NCBI RefSeq assembly: GCF_010731775.1
Contig: NZ_AP022590.1
Location: 4,960,001-5,024,000 of the forward strand
Length of the DNA: 64,000 bases
Direction of reading: 5' to 3'
DNA from: Mycobacterium mantenii
GTDB lineage: Bacteria; Actinomycetota; Actinomycetes; Mycobacteriales; Mycobacteriaceae
Positions 33,475 to 44,146 of this stretch are shown here, one piece after another. Below the pieces are notes generated by a model. The model searched no databases. It saw only the letters and a list, made by a program, of their open reading frames with translations, and was not told where the DNA came from. Position 1 is the first letter of the stretch, and the number at the start of each line of letters is the position of its first letter. The position numbers and the translations under genes are program-made.

Positions 33475-34139
33475 CCCGCCTTGTGCGCGGTCAACAGGTA
33501 GGCCGGCATCTTCATCCGGCCCTTCTCGTCGCGATCGTGCTGCGGGCCGTCGGGGATCGGCGGAATGTTGGCGTGGATGAAGGCCGGCCGGATCTCGTCG
33601 ATCTCCCAGTACTTACTCACCGCGTCGCGGAGCTCGTCCTCGTCGACTTCGTTGGGCTTGGCTTCCCATTCGCTGGGGAAGGCGCCCTTGGCGAAGACCA
33701 GCACGAAGAAGCTGGCCCCCTGGGCCGCCGCGCGGTGCACCGAGCTCAGGTAGCCGTCGCGGCCCTCGACCGGCAGAGAGTGAAACAGCGTGCTGTCGGC
33801 GACGGTGGAGAAGCGGCCGTCGTAGCCCCCGAACGAGGTGATGTCCGCCTGCACAAAGGTGGCCGTCGTCAGGCCGCGGTCGGCCGCCGCCTTGGTGGCC
33901 GCCGCGACGGCGGTGGGGGTGAGGTCGATGCCCACCACGGTGTAGCCCTGCGCAGCCAGCGTCAACGACAGCTCGGCGACTCCGCAGCCGGCGTCCAACA
34001 CGTCGCTGCGAAACTTGCCGGCCTCGATCAGGGCGGCCAGTTCGGGTTGTGGCTCACCGATATTCCATGGCGGCGGACCTTCGAAGTGAGCCTGCTCGCG
34101 GTACGCGCCGTCCCAGTCCATCGCTTGGTTAGCCGACAT
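33471..34139 (-). CDS. Class I SAM-dependent methyltransferase (Rv3699-like)
   Basis: 222 residues. Rossmann SAM motif [20 protein letters not shown], second acidic loop [14 protein letters not shown] and motif [22 protein letters not shown] metal- or thiol-substrate group is not apparent; the family includes small-molecule thiol and tellurite methyltransferases (TehB-like). ATG at 34139 is preferred to the TTG three codons upstream. It lies between egtE and a GCS2-type ligase, so a role in thiol or ergothioneine-related chemistry can be imagined but is not shown. Confidence 0.88.
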   Translation of the reverse strand: MSANQAMDWDGAYREQAHFEGPPPWNIGEPQPELAALIEAGKFRSDVLDAGCGVAELSLTLAAQGYTVVGIDLTPTAVAAATKAAADRGLTTATFVQADITSFGGYDGRFSTVADSTLFHSLPVEGRDGYLSSVHRAAAQGASFFVLVFAKGAFPSEWEAKPNEVDEDELRDAVSKYWEIDEIRPAFIHANIPPIPDGPQHDRDEKGRMKMPAYLLTAHKAG

Positions 34140-34149
34140 GCTTTCCAAC

Positions 34150-35622
34150 CTACTCCCAGGTGTGCACCGGCGTGTTGGCGTGCATCTGCTCGCAATACCG
34201 GTGTAGCATCTCGGCCAGTGCCGCGGGCCTGCTCATGCCGCCGTCCTGCAGGGTGCGCACCGTGGACACCTGCCAGCTGGCACCGTTGCGTCCCGTGCGG
34301 GCCCGGCCCTCGATGACCCCGAGGAACCGATCGCGGACCTCGGTGTCGACGCCCCACCGCCGCAAGCCTTCGTCGGCAATCGGCAGCAGCGTGTCGAGCA
34401 CCAGTTGGCGTGCGGTCACCTCACCCACCCCGGGCCAGCGCTGCCGGGCGTCGATGCCATAGCGCGCCGCCGCCAGGAAGTTGGCTTCTGCCACAGCGAA
34501 ATCCGTGCCGCCCCACAACGGCTTGTCGGCTTCGGACAGGCTACGCAGCACGCCGTAGAAGAAGGCTGAGTTCGCCAGCATGTCGACCACCGTCGGCCCG
34601 GCCGGCAACACCCGGTTCTCCAGTCGCAGGTGGGGACGCCCGTCGACCACGTCGTACACCGGACGGTTCCACCGGTAGACCGTCCCGTTGTGCAGGCGCA
34701 GTTCGGAGAGGTGCGGGGCGTGCCCGGCGGCCAGCTCGGCTACCGGGTCTTCGTCGGACACCTCGGGCAGCAGGGACGGGAAGTAGCGGATGTTCTCCCG
34801 GTAGAGGTCGACCACCGAGCCGATCCACTGTTCGCCGAACCATACTCGCGGGCGCACGCCTTGGCTTTTCAGCTCCTCGGGCCTGGCGTCCGTGGATTGG
34901 GTGAACAGCTCGATACGGGTTTCCGCCCACAACTGGTGCCCGAAGAAGAACGGCGAGTTGGCACCCAGCGCCAATTGCGGGCCGGCCACGATCTGCGCCG
35001 CATTCCAATTGGCGGCGAACGTCTCCGGCGCCAACTGCAGGTGCAATTGCATGCTGGTGCAGGCGGATTCGGGTGCGATCGTCGCGGTGTGCCAGCTCAG
35101 TGGCTCGGGGCCGGAGATGTCGATGGGAATGTCTTCGCCGCGGGCGGTGAAGATCGAGTCATTCAGGGCGGCATATCGCGTCGATTCGCTCATCCAGCCG
35201 TGGTCCAGGTGTTCGGGCATCAGGGTGGGCAGGATGCCGATCATCACGATGTGTGCACCGCCGGCGGCGCCGGCCTTGGTTTCGGCGTCGTTCAGGCTGG
35301 TCCGCACCTCGGCCTCGAGGTCGAGCACGGAGTGCCCGGGCAGCGCGTGCGGCGGAACATTGAATTCAATGTTGTACGCGCCCAATTCAGTCTGATACGC
35401 CGGATCGCCGATGGCGTCCAGCACGTGGCGATTGGACATGGCCGGCTGGTAGGCGGCGTCGACGAGGTTGCACTCGATCTCCATGCCCGTCAGCGGCTGC
35501 TCGGAATCGAAGCACGACCGGGCCAGCATCGTCTCGAAGACGTCCAGGCACAGCTGTACCTTGCGGCGGTATTCCCGCCGATGTGCGCTGTCGTACGTGG
35601 TGCGCTTGACCTCTTCGCCCAC
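34150..35622 (-). CDS. Glutamate-cysteine ligase family (GCS2) protein (Rv3698-like)
   Basis: 490 residues. GCS2-type carboxylate-amine ligase fold: LTGMEIECNLVDAAYQPAMS (metal/ATP Glu), ELGAYNIEFNVPPHALPG, CTSMQLHLQLAPETFAANWN, LRLENRVLPAGPTVVDMLAN. The substrate is unknown; EgtA already supplies gamma-Glu-Cys in the same region, so this one may ligate a different amino acid or amine. GTG at 35622 is followed by GEEVKRTTYDSAHRREYRRK. It is 10 bp downstream of nothing but upstream of the methyltransferase gene (10-bp gap), so the two are likely co-transcribed. It diverges from glpK. Confidence 0.85.
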   Translation of the reverse strand: MGEEVKRTTYDSAHRREYRRKVQLCLDVFETMLARSCFDSEQPLTGMEIECNLVDAAYQPAMSNRHVLDAIGDPAYQTELGAYNIEFNVPPHALPGHSVLDLEAEVRTSLNDAETKAGAAGGAHIVMIGILPTLMPEHLDHGWMSESTRYAALNDSIFTARGEDIPIDISGPEPLSWHTATIAPESACTSMQLHLQLAPETFAANWNAAQIVAGPQLALGANSPFFFGHQLWAETRIELFTQSTDARPEELKSQGVRPRVWFGEQWIGSVVDLYRENIRYFPSLLPEVSDEDPVAELAAGHAPHLSELRLHNGTVYRWNRPVYDVVDGRPHLRLENRVLPAGPTVVDMLANSAFFYGVLRSLSEADKPLWGGTDFAVAEANFLAAARYGIDARQRWPGVGEVTARQLVLDTLLPIADEGLRRWGVDTEVRDRFLGVIEGRARTGRNGASWQVSTVRTLQDGGMSRPAALAEMLHRYCEQMHANTPVHTWE

Positions 35623-35727
35623 AACGCAGATGCAACAGGGTTACCGCCCGTAACGCAAGCTCCCACGAGTCGTGGTTCCCGCCTCGTCGCTGCGGCGGGT
35701 AGACCATGATGGACTTTTGACGCAAAC

Positions 35728-37284
35728 GTGTCCGAGCTCACGGGTGGAGGAGAGCAGTTGGCCGAGTTCGCCGAATTCGTCGCCGCCATCGACCAGGGGA
35801 CCACCAGCACTCGCTGCATGATCTTCGATCACCAGGGTGCCGAAGTGGCTCGCCATCAACTCGAGCACGAACAGGTGCTGCCCCGGGCCGGCTGGGTGGA
35901 GCACGACCCGGTCGAGATCTGGGAGCGTACCTCCTCGGTGCTGATGTCGGTGTTGAACCGGGCCAACTTGGGACCGAAAAACCTTGCCGCGCTGGGTATC
36001 ACGAATCAGCGCGAAACGACGCTGGTGTGGAACCGCAAGACCGGACGGCCCTATTACAACGCGATCGTGTGGCAAGACACCCGAACCGACCGGATTGCGT
36101 CGGCGCTGGACCGCGACGGCCGCGGCGACGTGATTCGCCGCAAGGCCGGCCTGCCCCCGGCCACCTACTTTTCCGGCGCCAAGCTGCAATGGATCCTGGA
36201 GAACGTCGACGGGGTGCGCGAGGCGGCCGAAAGCGGTGACGCGTTGTTCGGCACCGCCGACTCCTGGTTGTTGTGGAACCTGACCGGGGGGACGCGGGGC
36301 GGCGTGCACGCCACCGATGTGACCAACGCCAGCCGGACCATGCTGATGAACCTGGAGACGCTGGACTGGGACGACGAGCTGCTGTCGTTCTTCTCCGTCC
36401 CTCGTGCGATGCTGCCGAAGATCGGGCCGTCGTCGTCGCCGCGGCCCTTCGGTGTGACGTCGGAGGCCGGGCCGGCCGGCGGCGAGGTGCCGATCACCGG
36501 GATGCTCGGCGATCAGCATGCGGCGATGGTGGGCCAGGTCTGTCTGTCCGAGGGGGAAGCCAAAAACACCTACGGCACCGGCAATTTCCTGTTGCTCAAC
36601 ACCGGCGAGACGATCGTGCGGTCTGACAACGGGCTGCTGACCACCGTCTGCTATCAGCTCGGGGACGCCAAACCCATGTACGCGCTTGAAGGTTCGATCG
36701 CGGTGACCGGTGCGGCCGTGCAGTGGCTGCGCGATCAGCTGGGCATCATCAGCGGTGCCGCGCAAAGCGAATCACTGGCGCGGCAGGTCGACGACAACGG
36801 CGGAGTCTATTTCGTTCCCGCGTTTTCCGGGTTGTTCGCACCCTATTGGCGATCCGATGCGCGCGGCGCGATCGTCGGGCTGTCGCGATTCAACACCAAC
36901 GCGCACCTGGCGCGCGCAACATTGGAGGCGATCTGCTACCAGAGTCGCGACGTCGTCGACGCCATGGCGGCGGATTCCGGTGTGCACCTTGAGGTCTTGA
37001 AGGTCGACGGCGGTATCACCGGTAACGACCTGTGCATGCAGATTCAGGCCGATGTGCTGGGGGTGGATGTGGTAAGGCCGGTGGTCGCCGAGACGACCGC
37101 GCTGGGCGCCGCTTACGCGGCCGGTCTGGCGGTCGGGTTCTGGGCCGATCCGACCGACCTGCGTGCCAACTGGCAGGAGGGCAAGCGCTGGGTGCCGGCC
37201 TGGAGCGAAGAACAGCGTGCCGCGGGTTACGCGGGCTGGCGCAAAGCCGTGCAGCGGACCCTGGATTGGGTCTCGGTAACTTGA
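35728..37284 (+). CDS. glpK: Glycerol kinase
   Basis: 518 residues; phosphorylates glycerol to glycerol-3-phosphate. FGGY kinase signatures: [39 protein letters not shown] and the second-domain [12 protein letters not shown] with [20 protein letters not shown]. Near-identical layout to M. tuberculosis GlpK (517 aa). A G6 run lies at 36286-36291 (NLTGGTRGG), in the region where M. tuberculosis glpK has its frameshift-prone homopolymer. GTG start at 35728; the first ~15 residues are variable in the family. Confidence 0.96.
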   Translation: MSELTGGGEQLAEFAEFVAAIDQGTTSTRCMIFDHQGAEVARHQLEHEQVLPRAGWVEHDPVEIWERTSSVLMSVLNRANLGPKNLAALGITNQRETTLVWNRKTGRPYYNAIVWQDTRTDRIASALDRDGRGDVIRRKAGLPPATYFSGAKLQWILENVDGVREAAESGDALFGTADSWLLWNLTGGTRGGVHATDVTNASRTMLMNLETLDWDDELLSFFSVPRAMLPKIGPSSSPRPFGVTSEAGPAGGEVPITGMLGDQHAAMVGQVCLSEGEAKNTYGTGNFLLLNTGETIVRSDNGLLTTVCYQLGDAKPMYALEGSIAVTGAAVQWLRDQLGIISGAAQSESLARQVDDNGGVYFVPAFSGLFAPYWRSDARGAIVGLSRFNTNAHLARATLEAICYQSRDVVDAMAADSGVHLEVLKVDGGITGNDLCMQIQADVLGVDVVRPVVAETTALGAAYAAGLAVGFWADPTDLRANWQEGKRWVPAWSEEQRAAGYAGWRKAVQRTLDWVSVT

Positions 37285-37315
37285 CTTGACCTGATCCAGG
37301 ACCCGCCGGACCCAC

Positions 37316-38032
37316 TCAGTCCTCGCCGAGGATGCCGTAGATCTCGCGCCGCGCGTTGTTGAGGATGTCGACGATGCGCTGCTGCTGCTCGGCGGAGGCG
37401 GTATGGGCGGATTGCCCGACCGCGCCGAACAATTGGCCCACGGCCGCCCGCAGATTCATGTGACCCGGGTCGGCGCCTTCGGTGATCTCGTCCCACGGTG
37501 GAATCTCGATCTTCTCGGCCGCCGCCCGGCCCGGTTCGGTCAGCTCGAAAAGCTTCTTGCTGCCTTCTGTTTCGCTCGCGGTGATCAAGCCTTCGTCGTC
37601 GAGCAGCTGCAACGTCGGGTACACCGAACCGGGGCTCGGCTTCCAGAGCCCGTTGCTGCGTTCGGCGATCTGCTGGATCATCTCGTAGCCGTGCATCGGC
37701 CGCTCGGCCAGCAGCGTCAGAATGGCCGCGCGCACGTCACCGCGCTTGCCGCGACCCGTGCCGCCACGGCGCCATCCGCCGCGCCGACCGCCGGGGCCGA
37801 AACCGAAGCCCGGGCCAAAGCCGGGTCCGAAGCCCGGACCGAACCCGGGTCCGAAGCCGAGCGGGCCGTCGTGACGGGCGGCGTGATCGCGGAGATGCTC
37901 GCGAAAGTCCCGTCGGGCCTGGCGCCGCGCCTGGTGCAGGGCCAGCCGGTCGACCGGGTCGGAGCCAAAGCCGAATCCGAAGCCGGGCCGGCCGGCGAAT
38001 GGTCCTTCGGGGGGAATGAATGGGTTGCTCAT
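37316..38032 (-). CDS. PadR-family transcriptional regulator with Gly/Phe/Pro-repeat N-terminus
   Basis: 238 residues. The C-terminal half is a PadR winged helix (RAAILTLLAERPMHGYEMIQ, GLWKPSPGSVYPTLQLLDDEGLI) with a helical dimerisation tail. The N-terminal ~95 residues are unusual: FGFGFGSDPVDR, then an Arg/His-rich stretch, then five-fold GFGP repeats and GGRRGGWRRGG, likely disordered and basic. PadR proteins are repressors released by small ligands and commonly self-regulate. AT-rich palindromes lie upstream (38086-38125). It is convergent with glpK. Confidence 0.9.
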   Translation of the reverse strand: MSNPFIPPEGPFAGRPGFGFGFGSDPVDRLALHQARRQARRDFREHLRDHAARHDGPLGFGPGFGPGFGPGFGPGFGFGPGGRRGGWRRGGTGRGKRGDVRAAILTLLAERPMHGYEMIQQIAERSNGLWKPSPGSVYPTLQLLDDEGLITASETEGSKKLFELTEPGRAAAEKIEIPPWDEITEGADPGHMNLRAAVGQLFGAVGQSAHTASAEQQQRIVDILNNARREIYGILGED

Positions 38033-38085
38033 TTTCTGTCCTTACGTTTGTGGGTCGCACACCCGTGGTGCGCTACGAAACATCA

Positions 38086-38125
38086 CGATATATCGGAAAC
38101 TAACGCGATGCAACGAGATATGTTG
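38086..38125. promoter_or_regulatory. Putative PadR operator palindromes
   Basis: The ~100-bp AT-rich gap upstream of the PadR gene holds a perfect 10-bp palindrome CGATATATCG (38086-38095) and, 15 bp on, CAAC-N7-GTTG (38111-38125) that also contains GATATG. The spacing of about 28 bp places both on one DNA face. The position, before the regulator and a divergent membrane gene, suits autoregulation and control of the neighbour. Confidence 0.45.
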
Positions 38126-38236
38126 AAATATTACTTGTGAGAGGCCGTGAGCTGCGGAAATCCCGGCACGCCGCGCCCACGAGGCCGGCCGGCGGCGCGG
38201 TTTGCCTGCGCCAAACGGCGGGTACGAGCTACGGAG

Positions 38237-38620
38237 ATGGATTCTGACAACAACCTGAAGGTCGATAGCGCCGGAGCGGCCGCGTCCGGGCGACCCGATG
38301 GTGGCCGGCCCCGCAACACCTGGATGTGGCTTAATTGGGGGCTGGCGCTGGCGACGGTGCCCGCCGCCGCGATTGTCATGCTCTTCGCGCTTGGCGCCGT
38401 GATGAGCACCGACGGCTGCAGCGACCGCAGCTGCCCCAACCTGGGCCACGGCGGAATCGATTTCGGTGTCGCGTTCTACGGCGCCCCCGCGGTCGCCGTC
38501 GTCGTCATCATCATCTCGTTTTTCACCGCCAAACGCCGCGGCGGCATCGCTGTTCCGCTGTGCGGTTGGGGACTGTTGATCGCCGACGTCGCCCTCATGG
38601 CGGCGAGCGTGGCCGGCTAG
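38237..38620 (+). CDS. Small membrane protein
   Basis: 127 residues, unrecognised. Three hydrophobic segments: WLNWGLALATVPAAAIVMLFALGAVM, FGVAFYGAPAVAVVVIIISFF and VPLCGWGLLIADVALMAASV, with a Cys pair in the first loop (STDGCSDRSCPN) that could form an extracellular disulfide. ATG at 38237 follows GGAG; the longer in-frame reading (from 38147) is Arg/Pro-rich and less likely. It is divergent from the PadR regulator across the palindromes, so it is the most obvious regulated neighbour. It converges on the RDD gene. Confidence 0.72.
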   Translation: MDSDNNLKVDSAGAAASGRPDGGRPRNTWMWLNWGLALATVPAAAIVMLFALGAVMSTDGCSDRSCPNLGHGGIDFGVAFYGAPAVAVVVIIISFFTAKRRGGIAVPLCGWGLLIADVALMAASVAG

Positions 38621-38629
38621 CGCCGGTCG

Positions 38630-39568
38630 CTAGTGGGGTAGCGAAAAACCCTCCGGTGTGCCGGTGTCGCCCGGGCCGGGCCGCCTCGATTGCGGGTCCG
38701 GCCACCCGACGGACGGCGGCTGCTGTACCGCGCCCGGCGGTGGGCTCCAGCCCGGGGGGCCCTGGTACGTCGCGCCGGGCGGTGGCCACGGCGCCGGTCC
38801 CATCGGTGGTTGCCCCGGCACGGGCATGGCCGGTCGCAGCCGGGCCAGTTCGCGGCGGTGTCGCTCGGCAAGGACCGCGGCGAGCACCAGTTCCGGCGGG
38901 GCGCCGGGCGGCGGTGGCGGCGCGATGCGGGCCACCACGTCACCGGCGATCCGGTATCCCATCTGCAGACGCAGCTGACGGTCGAGCTGTGTTGCCCTGG
39001 AAAGGAATTGACGCGCAACCTCGGCCTGACCGGCGGAGAGGCCCGACAGCTGCAGCGACGACGCCCACCACGCCAATGCGGGCGGCATCATCGGCGGGGG
39101 CCCGAGTCGGGGCCCGCGCTCGTTGACCACCACCGTGCCGGCGAATATGTCGCCGATCCGTTTGGCCTTGGGAGACAGGATGCTGCAAATCACGGCCGGG
39201 CTCCCGAACAGCATCCAGATTTCCACCAGGGCGGCCAGGGCGCGAAACAGCGCCTGGCGGAAGCGTTCTGGGCCGCCGTCGTCGGACACCACCCGCAGGC
39301 CCATCGCGATCTTGCCCACCGAGCGGCCCCGCGTGGTCGTTTCGAGGACCAGGGGATAGCCCACGATCACCAGTACCGTGAATATCAGCAGGATCGCGTT
39401 ACTCAGTGCGGTATCGAATTGGGTCAGGGTGGCAGCCCACAGCATCAGGCCGAGCAGGTAACCGATGACCATGACCGTGATGTCGATCAGCGCGCTCAAC
39501 GTCCGCACCGGCAGCTGGGCGATCTGCACGTCGAGCACCACAGCGTCCCCGGTCACCACCTCCGACAT
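38630..39568 (-). CDS. RDD-family membrane protein (Rv3695-like)
   Basis: 312 residues. The RDD domain is in the first ~155: RTLSALIDITVMVIGYLLGLMLW, ILLIFTVLVIVGYPLVLETTTRGRSVGKIAMGLRVV and IGDIFAGTVVVNERGPR. The C-terminal half is a soluble segment with a helical portion and a Pro/Gly-rich tail ending in EGFSLPH. RDD proteins are proposed ion or solute transporters. It is divergent from the SpoIIM gene; the two belong to the conserved actinobacterial MoxR neighbourhood. ATG at 39568. Confidence 0.9.
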   Translation of the reverse strand: MSEVVTGDAVVLDVQIAQLPVRTLSALIDITVMVIGYLLGLMLWAATLTQFDTALSNAILLIFTVLVIVGYPLVLETTTRGRSVGKIAMGLRVVSDDGGPERFRQALFRALAALVEIWMLFGSPAVICSILSPKAKRIGDIFAGTVVVNERGPRLGPPPMMPPALAWWASSLQLSGLSAGQAEVARQFLSRATQLDRQLRLQMGYRIAGDVVARIAPPPPPGAPPELVLAAVLAERHRRELARLRPAMPVPGQPPMGPAPWPPPGATYQGPPGWSPPPGAVQQPPSVGWPDPQSRRPGPGDTGTPEGFSLPH

Positions 39569-39645
39569 AACTCCGAACGGTACAGGTTGGGCGCGTGTGG
39601 CCGGCCACACTTTGCCGGGCCGGGGTTGCGATTAGGCTGCCCAGG

Positions 39646-40638
39646 GTGGATGTCGATGCATTCGTGCTGGCCCATCGTCCGACCTGGGACCGGCTCGACC
39701 GGTTGATCGGGAAGCGCCGGTCGCTGTCCGGCGCGGAAATCGATGAGCTTGTCGAGCTCTACCAGCGGGTCTCCACCCATTTGTCGATGCTGCGCTCGGC
39801 CTCGTCGGATTCGGTGTTGATCGGTCGGCTCTCGAGTCTGGTGGCGCGGGCGCGTTCGGCGGTAACCGGCGCGCACGCGCCGCTCAGTAGTGCGTTCACC
39901 CGGTTCTGGACGGTGTCTTTTCCGGTCGTGGCGTACCGCACCTGGCGGTGGTGGCTGGCCACGGCGGCGGCGTTCTTCGCCGTGGTCGTGATCGTCGCGC
40001 TATGGGTCGCCGGCAGCCCCGACGTGCAGTCCGCCATCGGAACACCCAGTGAAATCCAGCAATTGGTCAATTACGATGTCGAGTCGTACTACAGCGAACA
40101 TCCCGCCGCGGCGTTCGCGTTGCAGATCTGGGTCAACAACTCCTGGGTGTCGGCTCAATGCATCGCACTGTCGGTGGTGCTGGGACTGCCGATCCCCTTC
40201 GTGTTGTTTCAGAATGCCGCCAACCTGGGAGTCATTGCCGGCCTGATGTTTCCGGCCGGCAAGGGTGGCCTGCTGCTCGGGCTGCTTCTCCCGCACGGAC
40301 TGCTGGAGCTCACGGCGGTATTCCTCTCGGGCGCAACGGGAATGAGGCTGGGGTGGTCGGTGATCTCGCCCGGAGACCGTCCCCGGGGGCAGGTGCTGGC
40401 CGAACAGGGCCGCGCCGTCGTCTCGGTTGCCGTGGGTCTGGTTGCGGTGCTGCTGGTGTCCGGGTTGATCGAAGCGCTGGTGACGCCTTCGCAGTTGCCG
40501 ACGTTCGTGCGGGTCGCCATCGGTGTACTCGCTGAGGTGGCGTTCCTGTCCTACATCGTCCACTTCGGCCGGCGCGGTGTGAAGGCCGGCGAAAGCGGTG
40601 ACATGGCAGAGGCGCCGGACGTGGTTCCAACGGGCTGA
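39646..40638 (+). CDS. Stage II sporulation protein M (SpoIIM)-like membrane protein (Rv3694c-like)
   Basis: 330 residues, the same as Rv3694c. The N-terminal ~95 residues are helical (RRSLSGAEIDELVELYQRVSTHLSML); then come a first membrane segment, a loop and five more segments with AFALQIWVNNSWVSAQCIAL, VLGLPIPFVLFQNAANLG and LLLPHGLLELTAVFLSGATGMRLGW typical of SpoIIM/DUF95. The pairing with RDD, MoxR and DUF58 genes is general in actinobacteria and not connected with sporulation here. GTG at 39646. Confidence 0.9.
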   Translation: MDVDAFVLAHRPTWDRLDRLIGKRRSLSGAEIDELVELYQRVSTHLSMLRSASSDSVLIGRLSSLVARARSAVTGAHAPLSSAFTRFWTVSFPVVAYRTWRWWLATAAAFFAVVVIVALWVAGSPDVQSAIGTPSEIQQLVNYDVESYYSEHPAAAFALQIWVNNSWVSAQCIALSVVLGLPIPFVLFQNAANLGVIAGLMFPAGKGGLLLGLLLPHGLLELTAVFLSGATGMRLGWSVISPGDRPRGQVLAEQGRAVVSVAVGLVAVLLVSGLIEALVTPSQLPTFVRVAIGVLAEVAFLSYIVHFGRRGVKAGESGDMAEAPDVVPTG

Positions 40639-40642
40639 GTGG

Positions 40643-40703
40643 CGCGAGACTGCAAGTACCGACGGTCGTACTCGGGAAATGCGTCGGCAGTTGCAGTCTC
40701 GCG
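40643..40703. terminator. Long imperfect hairpin between convergent genes
   Basis: Arms CGCGAGACTGCAA (40643-40655) and its exact complement (40691-40703), 13 bp, with further internal pairing (ACCGACG with CGTCGG). It fills the 72-bp space between the SpoIIM-like stop and the DUF58 stop, so it can serve as a bidirectional terminator. It could also be a dispersed repeat. Confidence 0.6.
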
Positions 40704-40710
40704 GTGCGAA

Positions 40711-42032
40711 CTACAGCCGGCCCGTCGCCTTCATTGCCAGATAGCGATCCGCAAGGGCGGGTGCCAGTTCGGCGGGCGGGGCGTCGACGACCTCCACGCC
40801 GCTGCTGCGCAGCCGGGCGGCGATCGCGCCGCGGTCATTGCGGGAGCGTTCGGCGGCCGCCGCGTCGTATACCGCCGCGGCATCCGACCGCCCGGCCGCC
40901 ATCTGGTCGACGCGGGGGTCGGAGACCGCGGCCAGCAGCAGGTGATGTCTGGCCGACAGCTGCGGCAGCACGGGCAGCAGGCCCTCGGCGAGGGCGGGCG
41001 CGTTGAGGTCGGTCAGCAGCACCACCAGGGACCGCCGGCGGGCGCGCCGTGTGATGGCGGAAACCATTGCCCCCCAATCGGATTCGAGAAGGGCCGGCTG
41101 AAGGGGCGCCATCGCGTCGACCAGTTGGGCAAGCAGTTCGGTGCGCGAGGCACCGAACACGCCGGCGCGGCTCACCCGGTCGTGCGCGAGGAACTCGACG
41201 TGGTCGCCGGCCCGCGACGCGAGGGCCGCCAGCAGCAGTGCGGCGTCCATCGACCAATCCAGCCGCGGCCAGCCCGCCGGATCGGACGCGGTCGGGTCCA
41301 CGCCCACCCGCCCCGCCGCGGTGCGGCCCGTGTCGAGCACGATCACCACCCGCCGGTCGCGTTCGGGCCGCCAGGTGCGCACCACCACATCGGCGCGACG
41401 CGCGGTGGCGCGCCAGTCGATCGAGCGCACGTCGTCCCCGACGACATACTCGCGCAGCGAATCGAATTCGGTTCCCTGCCCGCGTACCAGCGTGGGCAGC
41501 AGGCCGTCGATCTCCCGCAGCTTGGCCAGCCGCGACGGCAGGTGCTTGCGGGCCAGAAATGGGGGCAGCACCCGCAGCTGGCCGGGCACCGGTCGCGAAC
41601 CTTGCCGTCCCGCCAACCCCAGCGGGCCGATCGATCGGGCGGTCACCACCGTCGCTCGCTGGTCGCCGCGGCGGACCGGCTGTAGTTGGGTCTGGACGTG
41701 CTGGTGTTGCCCGGCGGGGATGTCGATGGGATGGATGCGCGGCCGCGCTCCCGCGCTGGGCGGCCAGGCATCGCGGATCTGGCCGCGGAGCCGGCGCGGC
41801 CCGTCGTTGTGGATCAGCAGCCCGCAATCCACCTGCTGTCCCAGCCGGGCGGAGCGGTCCGGGGCACGCACGTAGCGCAATTTGGCGGTGCTGGCCGCCA
41901 GCACGACGTCGAGGAGGACCGCGATCGTCAGTGTTATCAGCAGAGCCGCGAAAGTCGTTGCCGGCGAAGGCGACAGCGCGATGGGCAGGACGCAGATGAG
42001 TGCGACCAGCCCGGTGCGTCCGGTCAGGACCA

Positions 42033-42033
<1 letters not shown>
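40711..42033 (-). CDS. DUF58 domain protein, MoxR-associated (Rv3693-like)
   Basis: 440 residues. Two N-terminal membrane segments (GLVALICVLPIALSPSPATTFAALLITLTIAVLLDVVLAA), then the DUF58 signature DEVRSIDWRATARRADVVVRTW-like sequence (DDVRSIDWRATARRADVVVR) and a VWA-like fold (RRVVIVLDTGRTAAG). DUF58 proteins are built with MoxR ATPases as presumptive assembly or metal-insertion chaperones. GTG start overlaps the moxR stop by one base (TAGTG). Equivalent of Rv3693. Confidence 0.9.
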
Positions 42034-43006
<973 letters not shown>

Positions 43007-43010
<4 letters not shown>

Positions 43011-44146
43011 GGGTGTGCGACCTGCCTTTCGATGTCGTCGAGCGCACGGGCAAGTTGTAACAGGTCGTGGTCGGTCGTCGGGGGCGGACCGAACAGATGG
43101 TAGGAGACGAACGCCGGATCGGATCCGATGCGCTGGGCCGTGGTGGTCACCACCGCCACCGGCGAAGCCCCCGCGCCCAGGCCGAGCCGCGGCAGCAGCC
43201 GGTGCAGCGTGGCGGTGCGCAACGCCGCCGCCGCGCGATCGCGTGCCCGCCGGGACCGGTACAGCCGGCCGCGGCCCTCGACGGTCTCCGAGGCGCGTAC
43301 CACGACCGGCAACTCTTCGGCCACCAGTGGTCCGGGCCGGCGGCCCTTCCACACGGCGACCAGCAGCACCACCAGCGCCAGCTGTCCGAGGATCCAGATG
43401 ACGTTCGGCGGAATCAGTTGGAAAAGCGTTGCCTTGGCTGAGGATTCATCCTCGACACGGTGCGGTGCGTACCAGATGAGCCGCGGCCGATCGCCGGCGA
43501 GGTTCATCGCCAGCGCGGCGTTGCCCGCCAGCAGCAGGCTGCCATTGGTCATAAAGTCGGTGCTGCCGACGGCCGTGATGGTGCGTCCGCCGTTGCGGAA
43601 GCGGATCAGCGCGCCGTCATAGCAGCGGGTCATCGCGCGGCCGTCTTCGGACTCGTAGGTGTTGCTCGCCCCGAACCGGACTGACCCGGCGCGAACGGCT
43701 TCGCGCAGAGTGCAATTCGGGTCGAGGTCAAAACCGCTGGCCCCGGAGACCCGTACGCCCGGCAGCAGCGCCTCGCGCGTCCGGGTGGTCGGCTCCACCA
43801 GCAGCAGGTCCGATCCGACGCTGCCCAACCGGTCCAGCAGCGTGTCGGTGAGGTACTGGTTCTGGGCCACCAGGATCAGCGCATCCGGGCGCGCCGCGTG
43901 TTCGACGTCGGCCATGTTGTTGGCCACGACGACGTCGACCCCGGCGTCGCGCAGCAGCTCCACCAGCGCGTGGGCACCGTCGGGACCGGTCGACGCCGGG
44001 TCCATGCGGGCGCCGGGCCGCGGCGCGGTCAGATACGCGTCGACGCCGGCGATGACGGCGAGCACCAACAGCGTGACCAGCACCCAACGCCAGGAGCGCC
44101 GGCGGCGCGGCGTGGTTTCGGGGCGGGCACCGGTGGTCGTCGCCAT
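43007..44146 (-). CDS. DUF4350 domain membrane protein (Rv3691-like)
   Basis: 379 residues. N-terminal membrane helix WRWVLVTLLVLAVIAGVDAYL, an extracytoplasmic DUF4350 domain (GPDGAHALVELLRDAGVDVVVANN, DALILVAQNQYLTDTLLDRL), a second helix NVIWILGQLALVVLLVAVW, and a cytoplasmic tail of basic helices. The DUF4350 fold resembles a type-1 amidotransferase shell without its catalytic residues. ATG at 44146 overlaps the DUF4129 stop (TGATG). Part of the MoxR operon; function unknown. Confidence 0.86.

Noticed and set aside
37780..37860. Tandem repeats in the PadR gene as an array
   Set aside because: They are in-frame GFGP codon repeats, not repeat-spacer units.
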